Positions 1 to 7,848 of a DNA stretch of 37,486 nucleotides are shown here, in pieces. Each line of letters begins with the position of its first letter. Positions within the stretch are counted from its first letter, which is position 1. The notes beneath the pieces were generated by a model, which saw only the letters and a program-made list of their open reading frames with translations, was not told the DNA's origin and did not search any database. Source of the stretch: Geobacteraceae bacterium GWC2_55_20 (lineage in GTDB: Bacteria; Desulfobacterota; Desulfuromonadia; Geobacterales; Pseudopelobacteraceae); the NCBI GenBank assembly GCA_001802125.1, contig MGZK01000072.1, positions 1 to 37,486 of the forward strand, written 5' to 3'. The position numbers were made by a program, and so were the translations under genes.

Positions 1-658
1 CGATGCGCTTGATCACCTTCAGGCTGACAACCGGCAGGATACCGGGAATGATCGGTTTTGTGACGCCGGCCGAAAGCGCCCTTTGCACGAAATCATGGTA
101 GAGGTCGTTGTCGAAAAACAACTGGGTTATGGCAAAGTCGGCGCCGTTGTCCAGTTTCAGCTTGAGGTAGGCCAGGTCCGACTCCGGGTTCAGCGCCTCG
201 GGGTGCGGTTCGGGATAGCCGGCCACGCCGATTCCCAAGGCGGGGTGCGATGAACGGATAAGGCTGACAAGGTCCGAGGCGTGCCCGAGCAGCGGGGAGG
301 GGGTAAAGCCGGCTTCCGCGTCCTGGGGGATGTCTCCGCGCAACGCCAGCACATTTTCCACCCCGGCGCCGGCCAGCGCGTCCAGAAAGCTCTTGACCTC
401 GTCAGGGGTCGAGCCGATGCAGGTCAGGTGGGCCATGGTTTCCAGGGCGTATTCTTTTTGCAGTCGCGTGACTATTTCCAGCGAATCGCCGTGGGTGCTG
501 CCCCCGGCGCCATAGGTGACCGAGGCGAACAGCGGATCGAGCCCGGACAGGCGTTCCACGGTCTGGAAAAAGGCCGGCCATTCGGAATGTCCCTTGGGGG
601 GGAAAAATTCCAGCGATATGAACTGATTGCCCGGCCTGATTTTGTCGATGATCTTCAT
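1..658 (-). CDS. metF: 5,10-methylenetetrahydrofolate reductase, 5' part (runs off left edge)
   Basis: Reduces 5,10-methylene-THF to 5-methyl-THF with a flavin, supplying methyl groups for methionine synthesis; a soluble TIM-barrel enzyme. The minus-strand reading frame starts at the ATG whose complement is 656-658 and gives about 219 residues before the window edge. It shows family signatures in order: LEFFPPK near residue 22 (with the conserved catalytic Glu), VTYGAGGS near residue 48, LALRGD near 100, and AITQLFFD near 176. A GGGAGA ribosome site lies a few bases upstream of the ATG. The family is usually about 290 residues, so roughly the last 70 are missing because of the window boundary, not a mutation. 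It is divergent from the DUF815 gene. No riboswitch was seen in its leader. Confidence 0.95.
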   Translation of the reverse strand, partial: MKIIDKIRPGNQFISLEFFPPKGHSEWPAFFQTVERLSGLDPLFASVTYGAGGSTHGDSLEIVTRLQKEYALETMAHLTCIGSTPDEVKSFLDALAGAGVENVLALRGDIPQDAEAGFTPSPLLGHASDLVSLIRSSHPALGIGVAGYPEPHPEALNPESDLAYLKLKLDNGADFAITQLFFDNDLYHDFVQRALSAGVTKPIIPGILPVVSLKVIKRI

Positions 659-768
659 ATTTCTCCCGTATGTTCCTGCAGTGCTGCATTTCGTAATACT
701 CAAAGCAATGGCATATATATGAAAACAGGACCAAAAAGCAAGCGCAGGATCATGGACCCATTTTTGCT

Positions 769-798
769 TTGACAGCATCCGACCCGATGGCGTATACA
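769..798 (+). promoter_or_regulatory. Sigma-70 type promoter for the DUF815-to-acpH unit
   Basis: TTGACA at 769-774 and TATACA at 793-798 are separated by 18 bases, close to the sigma-70 consensus. The predicted start is about 130 bases before the DUF815 ATG at 937, leaving a fairly long leader in which I see no clear structured element. No terminator-like hairpin is evident until 7811, so this could drive six genes. The divergent metF would need a separate promoter; only weak candidates are visible there. Confidence 0.6.
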
Positions 799-936
799 GA
801 AGCCCGCTATTTAGTGCCTTTTACCGGCTAGTTAGGTTGATTTGTGAGGTTTTGCGGTTTTTGTTTCCAAATCTCTTACATGCCGGACAGCTGCATTGAA
901 AGCTAATCCACATCAGAAAAAGAGAGATACCGATCC

Positions 937-1830
937 ATGTTTAACCTGAAACCCGATGTTGTCGCCCGACTGGAACGCGTGCTGAGTTCGGTCGAAATGC
1001 TGCTCCCCAAGGCGGTCGCCCCGATCGACTGGGCAACCTGTCCCGCCGCCAACTGGCGTCGCCACTCGTTTTCCGGCTACCTTGAGCCGGTCAAGGTCAC
1101 CGATACCACCACTCTGGACGAGTTGTTGGGTGTTGACGAGCAGAAAGAGATCATGGTCAACAATACCCGCCAGTTTCTGGCCGGGCTGCCGGCCAACAAC
1201 GCGCTTTTGTGGGGTTCGCGCGGCTCCGGCAAGTCCTCGCTGGTCAAGGCGCTGCTCAACAAGTTCGCTCCCGAGGGACTGCGCTTCATCCAGGTCGAAA
1301 AAGAGGACCTGATCTATCTGTCGGAAATATTCACCGCGGTTGAAAACCAGCCCTACCGTTTCATCCTGCTCTGCGACGACCTGACCTTCGAGGTCGGCGA
1401 ACTGAGCTACAAGATGCTCAAAAGCGCGCTGGACGGCTCGGTCTATTCGGCCCCGGAAAACGTTCTGATCTATGTCACCTCCAACCGCCGCCACCTGCTG
1501 CCGGAATATGAAGGCGATCAGCTCGGCGGAAAATTTGTGCGCGGCGAATTGCAGCAGAGTGAAGCGATGGAGGAAAAGGTCTCGCTTTCGGACCGTTTCG
1601 GCATCTGGGTGGCGTTCTACGCCTTTTCCCAGGATCGTTATATCGACGCGGTGCGCCTTTCCGTCGAGCGCGAGGCGCGTCAGCGCAAGGTACAGATTCC
1701 CTGGGGCAGTGAGCTTGAGCGTGACGCGATTCAGTGGTCGCACGACAAGAGCAAGCGTTGCGGCCGTACCGCCTACCAGTTCGCCAAGAACTGGGTTGGT
1801 AAATATCTGCTGACAGCGGGTAACGCCTGA
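937..1830 (+). CDS. DUF815-family P-loop ATPase
   Basis: A 297-residue protein of the DUF815 family of AAA-like ATPases; no precise cellular role is established that I know of. The P-loop GSRGSGKSS is at residues 93-101, preceded by hydrophobic ALLW. A Walker B-like strand, FILLCDDL, is at 142-149, and a sensor-1-like segment, VLIYVTSNRRHL, with Asn183 follows. The N-terminal 80 residues precede the ATPase core. The length is normal for the family. There is no signal peptide or membrane segment, so it is presumably cytoplasmic. The ATG has an AGAGAGA ribosome site. It is the first gene after the promoter at 769, and the DUF4197 gene follows after 44 bases. Confidence 0.85.
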   Translation: MFNLKPDVVARLERVLSSVEMLLPKAVAPIDWATCPAANWRRHSFSGYLEPVKVTDTTTLDELLGVDEQKEIMVNNTRQFLAGLPANNALLWGSRGSGKSSLVKALLNKFAPEGLRFIQVEKEDLIYLSEIFTAVENQPYRFILLCDDLTFEVGELSYKMLKSALDGSVYSAPENVLIYVTSNRRHLLPEYEGDQLGGKFVRGELQQSEAMEEKVSLSDRFGIWVAFYAFSQDRYIDAVRLSVEREARQRKVQIPWGSELERDAIQWSHDKSKRCGRTAYQFAKNWVGKYLLTAGNA

Positions 1831-1874
1831 GAGTATTATAATGTCGCTGTTTACCAACATCTGGGGGAGGCGTC

Positions 1875-2597
1875 ATGAAGAGAGTCCTGTTGTACGTTGC
1901 ATTGGTTCTGTTGCTGGTTGCTCCGGTCAGCCATGCCGGCTTCTTCGATGACCTGACCAGGGGGTTGGGATTATCCGGTGCCGGGAACTGGGCGCTTGAC
2001 GAAGGCACGATTGTCAGGGGCCTGAAGGAAGCGCTGGCGACCGGAACCGACCGGGCCGTCAAGTCGGTTGCCCGCACGGACGGATACTACGGCAACCAGG
2101 CCATCCGCATCCTGATGCCGGAAAAGATCAGGAATGTGGCCGATGTCCTGGGGCAGATCGGTTTCAAAAGTGAAGTGGACGCTTTTGTGCTCGGCATGAA
2201 CCGCGCCGCGGAAAAGGCGGCTCCCAAGGCGGTCGAGTATTTCGTCTCCGCCCTGAAGGAGATGTCGTTCGAAGATGCCGGCAAGATCCTCAATGGAGGC
2301 GATACCGCGGCCACCGAGTATTTCAGGAGCAAGACCGGCGACAAGATCTTTTCGGCCTTCATGCCAGTCGTTTCCTCCAGCATGAACGAGGTGGGAGCTT
2401 CCCGCTCCTACAAGGAGCTGATTCAGAAGTATGAGAGTGTGCCTTTCGTGCCCAAAGCCGACCTGGACCTGGACCGTTATGTCACCAACAAGTCGGTGGA
2501 CGGTCTCTTCCACATGCTGGGCGAGGAGGAGAAAAAAATCAGGACCAACCCGGCCGCCAGGGGCACCGAGCTTTTGAAAAAGGTCTTCGGCCGGTAA
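1875..2597 (+). CDS. Exported DUF4197 domain protein
   Basis: A 240-residue predicted periplasmic protein of the DUF4197 family, function unknown. Residues 1-21 form a classic signal peptide: MKR, a long Leu/Val core, then an SHA cleavage motif with predicted cleavage before Gly22. No lipobox Cys is present. The mature part is mostly predicted helical. It contains the family-like stretch with LKEALATGTDRAV near residue 37 and IRILMPEKIRNV near residue 65, which is how I recognise it. A strong GGGGGAGG ribosome site lies just before the ATG. It sits 44 bases after the DUF815 ATPase and 63 bases before the DRTGG gene, so it is probably co-transcribed with both. Confidence 0.8.
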   Translation: MKRVLLYVALVLLLVAPVSHAGFFDDLTRGLGLSGAGNWALDEGTIVRGLKEALATGTDRAVKSVARTDGYYGNQAIRILMPEKIRNVADVLGQIGFKSEVDAFVLGMNRAAEKAAPKAVEYFVSALKEMSFEDAGKILNGGDTAATEYFRSKTGDKIFSAFMPVVSSSMNEVGASRSYKELIQKYESVPFVPKADLDLDRYVTNKSVDGLFHMLGEEEKKIRTNPAARGTELLKKVFGR

Positions 2598-2660
2598 GCA
2601 TCGACCAAGGCCGTCCCATTTCTGATAACCGCAGCAATAACCAGGAAACCGGGTGACGCA

Positions 2661-3758
2661 ATGGCACGAAAAATATTCATAGCAGCCACGGGGCAGAATA
2701 CGGGTAAAACCACCACCAGTCTCTTCCTGATGCATCTGGCCCTCAAGAAATACCCCAGGGTCGGCTTCATCAAGCCGATCGGACCCAAGCCATCCCTGCT
2801 GAACGGCCGGGAGGTGGACAAGGATGCGGCGCTGATAGCGCAGGTCTTCGGCCTGGGCAAGGATCTGCGTCACATGTCGCCGGTGGTGTTGCGTCCCGGC
2901 TCGACGCGGCAGGTGGTGGACGGCGAGATCTCGGTGGAGGAGTTGACGCAACGTGTTCTGGAGTCCTGTCACGAGCTGGAGAAAAAGTGCGATCTGCTGA
3001 TCATTGAGGGGGCCGGCCATGCGGGCGTCGGTTCGATCCTGAAGCTCTCCAACGCCCGCATCGCCCGCATGCTGAACGCGCCGGTGCTGATGGTCACCGG
3101 TGGCGGACTTGGAAACGTGGTCGATTCGGTCTACATGAACATGGCGCTGTTTGAAAAGGAGGGGGTCGAGGTGCGGGCGATCCTGGCCAACAAGCTGATC
3201 CCGGCCAAGCGCGACAAGACCCTGGACTATCTGCGGCGCTGTTTTGTTGATGAACCTTTCAAGGTGCTGGCAGGTTTCGATTATCATCCGGTGCTGGCCA
3301 ACCCGACCCTGATCCGCATCTCAAACCTGCTGGAACTGCCGCTGTACGGCAACAAGCGCGATTCCCACCGCATCATCAACCACGTCCAGATCGGCGCCGC
3401 CTCAACCCAGAGAGTGGCCGAGATACTAAAGGATTCGACCTTCCTGATCGTGACCAGCAGCCGCGACGAACTGCTGGTGACCATGGCCAACCTGTACCAG
3501 ATCCCGGCCTACCGCAGCAAGATCGTCGGCCTGCTTATTCCGGGCATCATGCCGGTGGGGCAGATCACCCAGCAGATCCTGGACCGGAGCAACATCCCCT
3601 ATCTGCGCACCCAGAAACACACCACCTCCGAACTGTACCGCATCATCACCGAGGATGTTTCCAAACTCACCGCCGAAGATACCGAAAAACTGGCACTGGT
3701 GCGCAGCCTGGCGGAAGAAACCTTCGATTTCGACGCACTTGACGCCATCTTTGCATAA
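2661..3758 (+). CDS. P-loop/DRTGG protein resembling the phosphotransacetylase N-terminus
   Basis: A 365-residue protein with the architecture of the N-terminal regulatory part of long phosphotransacetylases. Residues 1-210 are a dethiobiotin-synthetase-like P-loop NTPase, with ATGQNTGKTT at 9-18 and LLIIEGAGH at 112-120. Residues about 216-330 form a DRTGG-type domain. The catalytic phosphotransacetylase domain is absent, and the gene ends normally with a stop, so this is a stand-alone form rather than a visible truncation. Stand-alone versions are known in various bacteria, with uncertain function; acyl-phosphate or nucleotide sensing is only a guess. The ribosome site is weak. It lies 39 bases upstream of the acyl ligase fusion gene and shares its strand. 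Confidence 0.8.
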   Translation: MARKIFIAATGQNTGKTTTSLFLMHLALKKYPRVGFIKPIGPKPSLLNGREVDKDAALIAQVFGLGKDLRHMSPVVLRPGSTRQVVDGEISVEELTQRVLESCHELEKKCDLLIIEGAGHAGVGSILKLSNARIARMLNAPVLMVTGGGLGNVVDSVYMNMALFEKEGVEVRAILANKLIPAKRDKTLDYLRRCFVDEPFKVLAGFDYHPVLANPTLIRISNLLELPLYGNKRDSHRIINHVQIGAASTQRVAEILKDSTFLIVTSSRDELLVTMANLYQIPAYRSKIVGLLIPGIMPVGQITQQILDRSNIPYLRTQKHTTSELYRIITEDVSKLTAEDTEKLALVRSLAEETFDFDALDAIFA

Positions 3759-3797
3759 CAGAATTTTCAGAGAACGGTTCGATACAGGTTTGCAGCC

Positions 3798-6281
3798 ATG
3801 GCGAAACCCGAAACATTAACCGGCCTGTTCGAATCGTTCCGGCAGTTCGGGGAGCGGCCCGCCCTGATCCAGGTCGGCGGTGTGCGCCGGAAGGCCATGG
3901 GTTACGACCGCTTGTACGACAGGTCGCGCCGCATGGCATCCCTGCTGGCCGGAATGGGGGTCTCCAGGGGCGACCGGGTGGCGCTCTGGTCGCCGAACTC
4001 AGCCTGGTGGGCGGTGGCTTTCTGGGGCGTGATCCTTCGCGGCGCGGTGGTGGTGCCGATCGATTTCAGTTCCGATGCGGCCAGGGCGGCCGGGATACTC
4101 TCGCATTCCGGCGCCGCAACCCTGATCATGAGCGCTCTCAAGGTCGATCGTCCGGCAGGCTGCAACACGCTTCTGATCGAGGAGCTGGCCTGGCGTCTGG
4201 ATGGAATTGATCCTCAATCCGAAGTGGTACAGGTGCGGCCCGAAGACACCGCCGAGCTGATATATACCTCCGGCACCACCGGCGAGCCCAAGGGGGTGAT
4301 CCTCAGCCACCGCAACCTGCTTGCAAACCTGGCGCAGGTGCATCAACACCTGCCGGTCGTCAACTCCGCTTTCCGGTTCCTCTCGCTGTTGCCATTGTCC
4401 CACATGTTCGAACAGATGGCCGGATTCCTCGTGCCGCTCTCCTGTGGCGCCTCGGTAGTTTACCTGGCAACCCTCAAGCCTTCCGCGATCATGGCCGCTT
4501 TTGCCGAGGAGGATATCCGCGCAGTGGTGGCGGTGCCCAGGCTGCTGCAGCTGTTGAAGGGGAGCGTCGAGACCGAACTGGCCGCAAAGGGGCTGGACGG
4601 GATCTTTGAGCGTCTGCGCCGGCTGGGGCAGGGGCGTTCCCGCACCTTTCGCAAGAGGATCTTCTTTCCGCTGCAGCGCAAGTTCGGCAGGAACTTTGAA
4701 CTCTTTGTTTCCGGCGGCGCCGCGCTGGATGCGGAGGTTTTCAATTTCTGGAATGATCTCGGCTTCAGGGTGCTGGAAGGATACGGTCTTACGGAGTGCA
4801 GCCCGGTGCTGGCCGCCAATACAATCGAACGCCAGCAGGCCGGTGCGGTCGGCCCGCCGCTGCCCGGTGTCGAGCTGCGCATATGCGGCGGAGAGGTTCA
4901 GGCGCGCGGTGATAATATTTTCAGCGGCTACTACCTGAACCCCCGGGCGACGGATGATGCCTTCAGCGCCGACGGCTGGTTCCGCAGCGGTGATGCCGGT
5001 GAACTGGACGGAAACGGCTGGCTGCGCCTCAAGGGGCGCTTTAAGGAGATGATTGTAACGGCCTCCGGTATCAACGTTTTTCCGGATGAACTGGAAGCCG
5101 TGCTGACCCGGCTGGCCGGTGTGCGCGATGCCTGTGTGATCGGCCTGGACCGGGGGCAGGGGGAGGAAGTGCATGCGGTGGTGATCCCGGACGAGTCCGG
5201 CCGGCCGGTGGCGGAGATCGTGGCCGAGGCCAACGGCCGCCTGGATACACTGCAGCGCATCACCGGTTTCTCGGTCTGGCCGGAAGCCGAGTTTCCGCGT
5301 ACGACCACGCTCAAGGTGCGCAAGTTTATCGTCCGGGAACGGCTGGCCGTCAGCCGCCCGGCGGAAACAGTTTTAAGCGGTGACCGCCTGAAGGAACTGA
5401 TCGCTATTGCCACTTCCTGTGATTTGGCCGAAGTTGGCGAGGAGAGCTTCCTGGTGTCCGGCCTGGGGCTGACCTCTATCGGCCGCCTGGAGCTGGTCAG
5501 CGCCATCGAGCGGGAGTTCCGCCTGGACCTGGACGAGTCCCTGATCGGCCCCCAGACCACGGTTGCGGCGCTGCGCGAGATCGTGCGCAAACGGGAGAAG
5601 CTGACGCTGAACGACCATTACCGCTTCTGGTGCAATGCTCCCGTGGTCCGGATGGTGCGGCGCTTGGCCGACACCCTGCTGCACTTCCCGCTGATACGGC
5701 TCTTCTACCGGGTGGAGGTGCAGGGTCTGGAGCATCTGGAATCCCTGGATGGTCCGGTGATGTTCGTATCCAACCATGTCAGCTATCTGGACCAGCCCAG
5801 CATCATGCGGGCGCTGCCGTCTAAATGGCGTTACCGCACCGCCACCGCGGCCTGGGCCGAGTTCTTCTTTCTCAATTTCAACAGCGGCATCCAGAAGCTG
5901 TGGAAACGTCTGGCCTTCGAATACTGCAGCTGGGCGGTCAATATCTTCCCGCTGCCGCAGATCAGCGGTTTCCGCCGGGCGCTGCTTTTCATGGGGCGGC
6001 TGGTGGACAACGGCGTCAGCGTGCTGGTGTTTCCCGAGGGTGAACGCACCCAGGACGGCCGGATGCTGCCGTTCCGGCACGGACTGGGGATCATGGCGGC
6101 CGAGCTGGAGGTGCCGCTGGTGCCGCTACGCATCAAGGGGTTGGACCAGGTCCTGCCGCGCGGCGCCTCCTGGCCCAAGCGGGGAAGGGTGACGATCGTT
6201 ATCGGAGCGCCGCTCCGGTTCAAGGGGGAACGTCCCGAAGAGATCGTGCGGGTCATGCGGCAGGCGATCGGGGAACTCTGA
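3798..6281 (+). CDS. Acyl-CoA/ACP ligase - ACP - 1-acylglycerophosphate acyltransferase fusion
   Basis: An 827-residue three-part enzyme that probably activates a fatty acid by adenylation, holds it on an internal carrier domain, and transfers it to a lysophospholipid or glycerophosphate. Residues 1-515 are an AMP-dependent ligase: IYTSGTTGEPKG at 155-166, YGLTE at 329-333, GWFRSGD at 393-399, and candidate catalytic Lys506. Residues about 530-595 are an acyl carrier domain with candidate pantetheine Ser560 in LGLTSIGRLEL. Residues about 610-827 are a PlsC-type acyltransferase with NHVSYLD at 659-665 and FPEGER at 745-750. The E. coli Aas protein has the opposite order (acyltransferase first) and no ACP. 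The substrate is unknown. The usual Asp before the carrier Ser is Thr here. No signal peptide. Confidence 0.85.
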   Translation: MAKPETLTGLFESFRQFGERPALIQVGGVRRKAMGYDRLYDRSRRMASLLAGMGVSRGDRVALWSPNSAWWAVAFWGVILRGAVVVPIDFSSDAARAAGILSHSGAATLIMSALKVDRPAGCNTLLIEELAWRLDGIDPQSEVVQVRPEDTAELIYTSGTTGEPKGVILSHRNLLANLAQVHQHLPVVNSAFRFLSLLPLSHMFEQMAGFLVPLSCGASVVYLATLKPSAIMAAFAEEDIRAVVAVPRLLQLLKGSVETELAAKGLDGIFERLRRLGQGRSRTFRKRIFFPLQRKFGRNFELFVSGGAALDAEVFNFWNDLGFRVLEGYGLTECSPVLAANTIERQQAGAVGPPLPGVELRICGGEVQARGDNIFSGYYLNPRATDDAFSADGWFRSGDAGELDGNGWLRLKGRFKEMIVTASGINVFPDELEAVLTRLAGVRDACVIGLDRGQGEEVHAVVIPDESGRPVAEIVAEANGRLDTLQRITGFSVWPEAEFPRTTTLKVRKFIVRERLAVSRPAETVLSGDRLKELIAIATSCDLAEVGEESFLVSGLGLTSIGRLELVSAIEREFRLDLDESLIGPQTTVAALREIVRKREKLTLNDHYRFWCNAPVVRMVRRLADTLLHFPLIRLFYRVEVQGLEHLESLDGPVMFVSNHVSYLDQPSIMRALPSKWRYRTATAAWAEFFFLNFNSGIQKLWKRLAFEYCSWAVNIFPLPQISGFRRALLFMGRLVDNGVSVLVFPEGERTQDGRMLPFRHGLGIMAAELEVPLVPLRIKGLDQVLPRGASWPKRGRVTIVIGAPLRFKGERPEEIVRVMRQAIGEL

Positions 6282-6340
6282 CCAGGATGCCTTGTCCCGT
6301 ATCGAATTCCGGAAAACTGTACATCGACCAGAGGTAGAGC

Positions 6341-7120
6341 ATGTGCCTGATTGTTTTTGCCAATGACTGCCATCCGCGCTATTGCCTGATCCTTGGCGCC
6401 AATCGTGACGAGTACCGGGATCGCGCCAGCGAGCCGTCCCGCTTCTGGGTCGATTATCCCCAGGTTTTGGCAGGCCGGGACAAGCTGGCCGGAGGAACAT
6501 GGCTGGGGGTGACCGGCAACGGCAAGTTTGCGGCCATCACCAATTATCGCGACCCAAGGCGGCAGCTCGTGGATCCCCCTTCGCGCGGCGGCCTGGTCTC
6601 CGCTTTCCTGTGTGATCCACTGGCGACTCCCGCCGATTTCCGGCTGACGCTCAACCGCGAGAGAGAGCGCTACGATGGTTTCAACCTGCTCTACGGTTAC
6701 GGCAATGATCTGCACTACTTTACCAACCGGGGTGGCTCTTCCGGTCCCATACCTGGCGGAGTCCACGGACTTTCCAATCATCTGCTCGATACCGGCTGGC
6801 CCAAGCTCACCGTTGCCAGGGCCAGGCTCGCAGCGATTGTGGAGCAGGCAAACCCGGATGCGGAGCAGATCTTCGAGGCGCTGTCCGATCCGGCGCCATT
6901 TGCCGACGGTATGCTGCCGGACACCGGTGTCGGTTCCGAGCGTGAACGGCTGCTCTCGCCGATCTTCATCGCCGGTGAAGGCTATGGTACCCGTTCGACC
7001 ACCGTGCTGCTGATCGAGCGCAGCGGCCTGGTGACCTTTGTCGAGCGGACTTTCGATCCGGCCGTGACAGCGCCGCTGACCGTGCGCCACAGTTTCCGGA
7101 TCCGGCCGGCCGTTAAATGA
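6341..7120 (+). CDS. TANGO2/NRDE family protein
   Basis: A 259-residue NRDE-family protein, the bacterial relatives of human TANGO2. It begins with MCLIVFA and carries the signature ANRDE at residues 20-24, followed by a Pro/Ser/Arg-Phe-Trp segment typical of the family. Cys2 would become N-terminal after Met removal, in line with the Ntn-hydrolase-like fold proposed for the family; no activity is firmly established. TANGO2 relatives have been tied to acyl-CoA/lipid and haem homeostasis. The AGAGG ribosome site precedes the ATG. The stop codon overlaps the acpH start by four bases (ATGA at 7117), implying translational coupling with the ACP phosphodiesterase. It follows the acyl ligase fusion by 59 bases. 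Confidence 0.88.
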   Translation: MCLIVFANDCHPRYCLILGANRDEYRDRASEPSRFWVDYPQVLAGRDKLAGGTWLGVTGNGKFAAITNYRDPRRQLVDPPSRGGLVSAFLCDPLATPADFRLTLNRERERYDGFNLLYGYGNDLHYFTNRGGSSGPIPGGVHGLSNHLLDTGWPKLTVARARLAAIVEQANPDAEQIFEALSDPAPFADGMLPDTGVGSERERLLSPIFIAGEGYGTRSTTVLLIERSGLVTFVERTFDPAVTAPLTVRHSFRIRPAVK

Positions 7121-7767
7121 ACTTTCTCTCGCACATGCTGCTCTCCGGCACGGATGAGCGGATCCTGGTAGGCAACTTCATGGGGGATTTTGTCAAAGGC
7201 CCGCTGGGTGACCGTTTTCCGGAGCAGATAAGGCAGGGACTGATGCTGCATCGCAGGATAGACTCGTTTGCCGACCGTGATGATCTGTTCCGGCGCAGCA
7301 GGCGGCGTCTGGACGACAGCTACGGTCTGTATCGCGGGGTGCTGGTCGATCTGTTCTATGATCATTTCCTGGTTGTGGGGTGGGGCAGCTGGTGTGACGA
7401 AGCGCTGGATGACTATCTCATAAGGACCAGATTGATAATCGAGCAGCATCAGGCTGAGATGCCCGAACGTCTGCAGCGGCTGCTGCCGACCATCTTCGAG
7501 GTCCTGCTCCCCTCCTACGGAAGCGTGGGCGGTATCGCGATCGCGCTGGAGCGCATGTCCCGCAGGGTTGCCAGGAAGAATCCGCTGGCAGGTGCGGAAG
7601 CCGCGCTGATGCAGAACTATGCCGGATTGCGGGAGGATTTTAACGGGTTTTTTCCCAGGGCGCTGAGCTATGCCGGGGAGCAGATCGCGGCGGGAATACC
7701 GCAGGTGGTTACACAGCCGCCGGGGATTGAAACTGGCGTATTACATGGACAAAGACGGTCGAATTGA
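7117..7767 (+). CDS. acpH: Acyl carrier protein phosphodiesterase (AcpH family)
   Basis: A 216-residue member of the AcpH family, which hydrolyses 4'-phosphopantetheine from holo-ACP to give apo-ACP. Recognisable features are the start MNFLSHMLLS, the metal-site segment GNFMGDFVKG at residues 19-28 (Asp24), LMLHRRIDSFAD near 42, and LVDLFYDHFL near 72. The length is slightly above the roughly 195 residues of the E. coli enzyme. Its ATG overlaps the TANGO2-type gene stop by four bases. It is the last gene of the plus-strand unit; a strong hairpin terminator begins 44 bases after the stop. A target could be the ACP domain encoded two genes upstream or the cellular ACP; this is inference. Confidence 0.85.
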   Translation: MNFLSHMLLSGTDERILVGNFMGDFVKGPLGDRFPEQIRQGLMLHRRIDSFADRDDLFRRSRRRLDDSYGLYRGVLVDLFYDHFLVVGWGSWCDEALDDYLIRTRLIIEQHQAEMPERLQRLLPTIFEVLLPSYGSVGGIAIALERMSRRVARKNPLAGAEAALMQNYAGLREDFNGFFPRALSYAGEQIAAGIPQVVTQPPGIETGVLHGQRRSN

Positions 7768-7810
7768 TGTATAGATTACGGCTTGCGGACGGCGTTTAAC
7801 TTTAATCTGG

Positions 7811-7846
7811 AAACTACGGGGCGCTTTTGATTGCGCCCCGTAGTTT
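7811..7846. terminator. Bidirectional intrinsic terminator between acpH and DAHP synthase
   Basis: A perfect 14-bp inverted repeat (AAACTACGGGGCGC at 7811-7824 with its complement at 7833-7846) encloses an 8-base loop. The right arm ends in a short T run and the left arm begins with an A run, so it can serve both convergent genes, acpH on the plus strand and DAHP synthase on the minus strand. Confidence 0.9.
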
Positions 7847-7848
7847 TG

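Noticed and set aside
281-772. Plus-strand open frame over metF and its upstream region
   Set aside because: It is antisense to a clear metF coding sequence and shows no domain.
913-1860. Long minus-strand open frame (315 codons) opposite the DUF815 gene
   Set aside because: It is an antisense shadow caused by GC-biased codons; the plus strand has clear P-loop motifs and a ribosome site, and the antisense product has no recognisable domain.
1971-3287. Minus-strand open frame of 438 codons spanning two plus-strand genes
   Set aside because: It crosses the intergenic gap and covers parts of two well-supported genes; the sequence is low in recognisable motifs and has no plausible ribosome site.
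3999-5174. Minus-strand open frame of 391 codons inside the acyl ligase gene
   Set aside because: The sense strand carries all adenylation motifs; the antisense frame is rich in Gln, His and Gly, as expected for a shadow.
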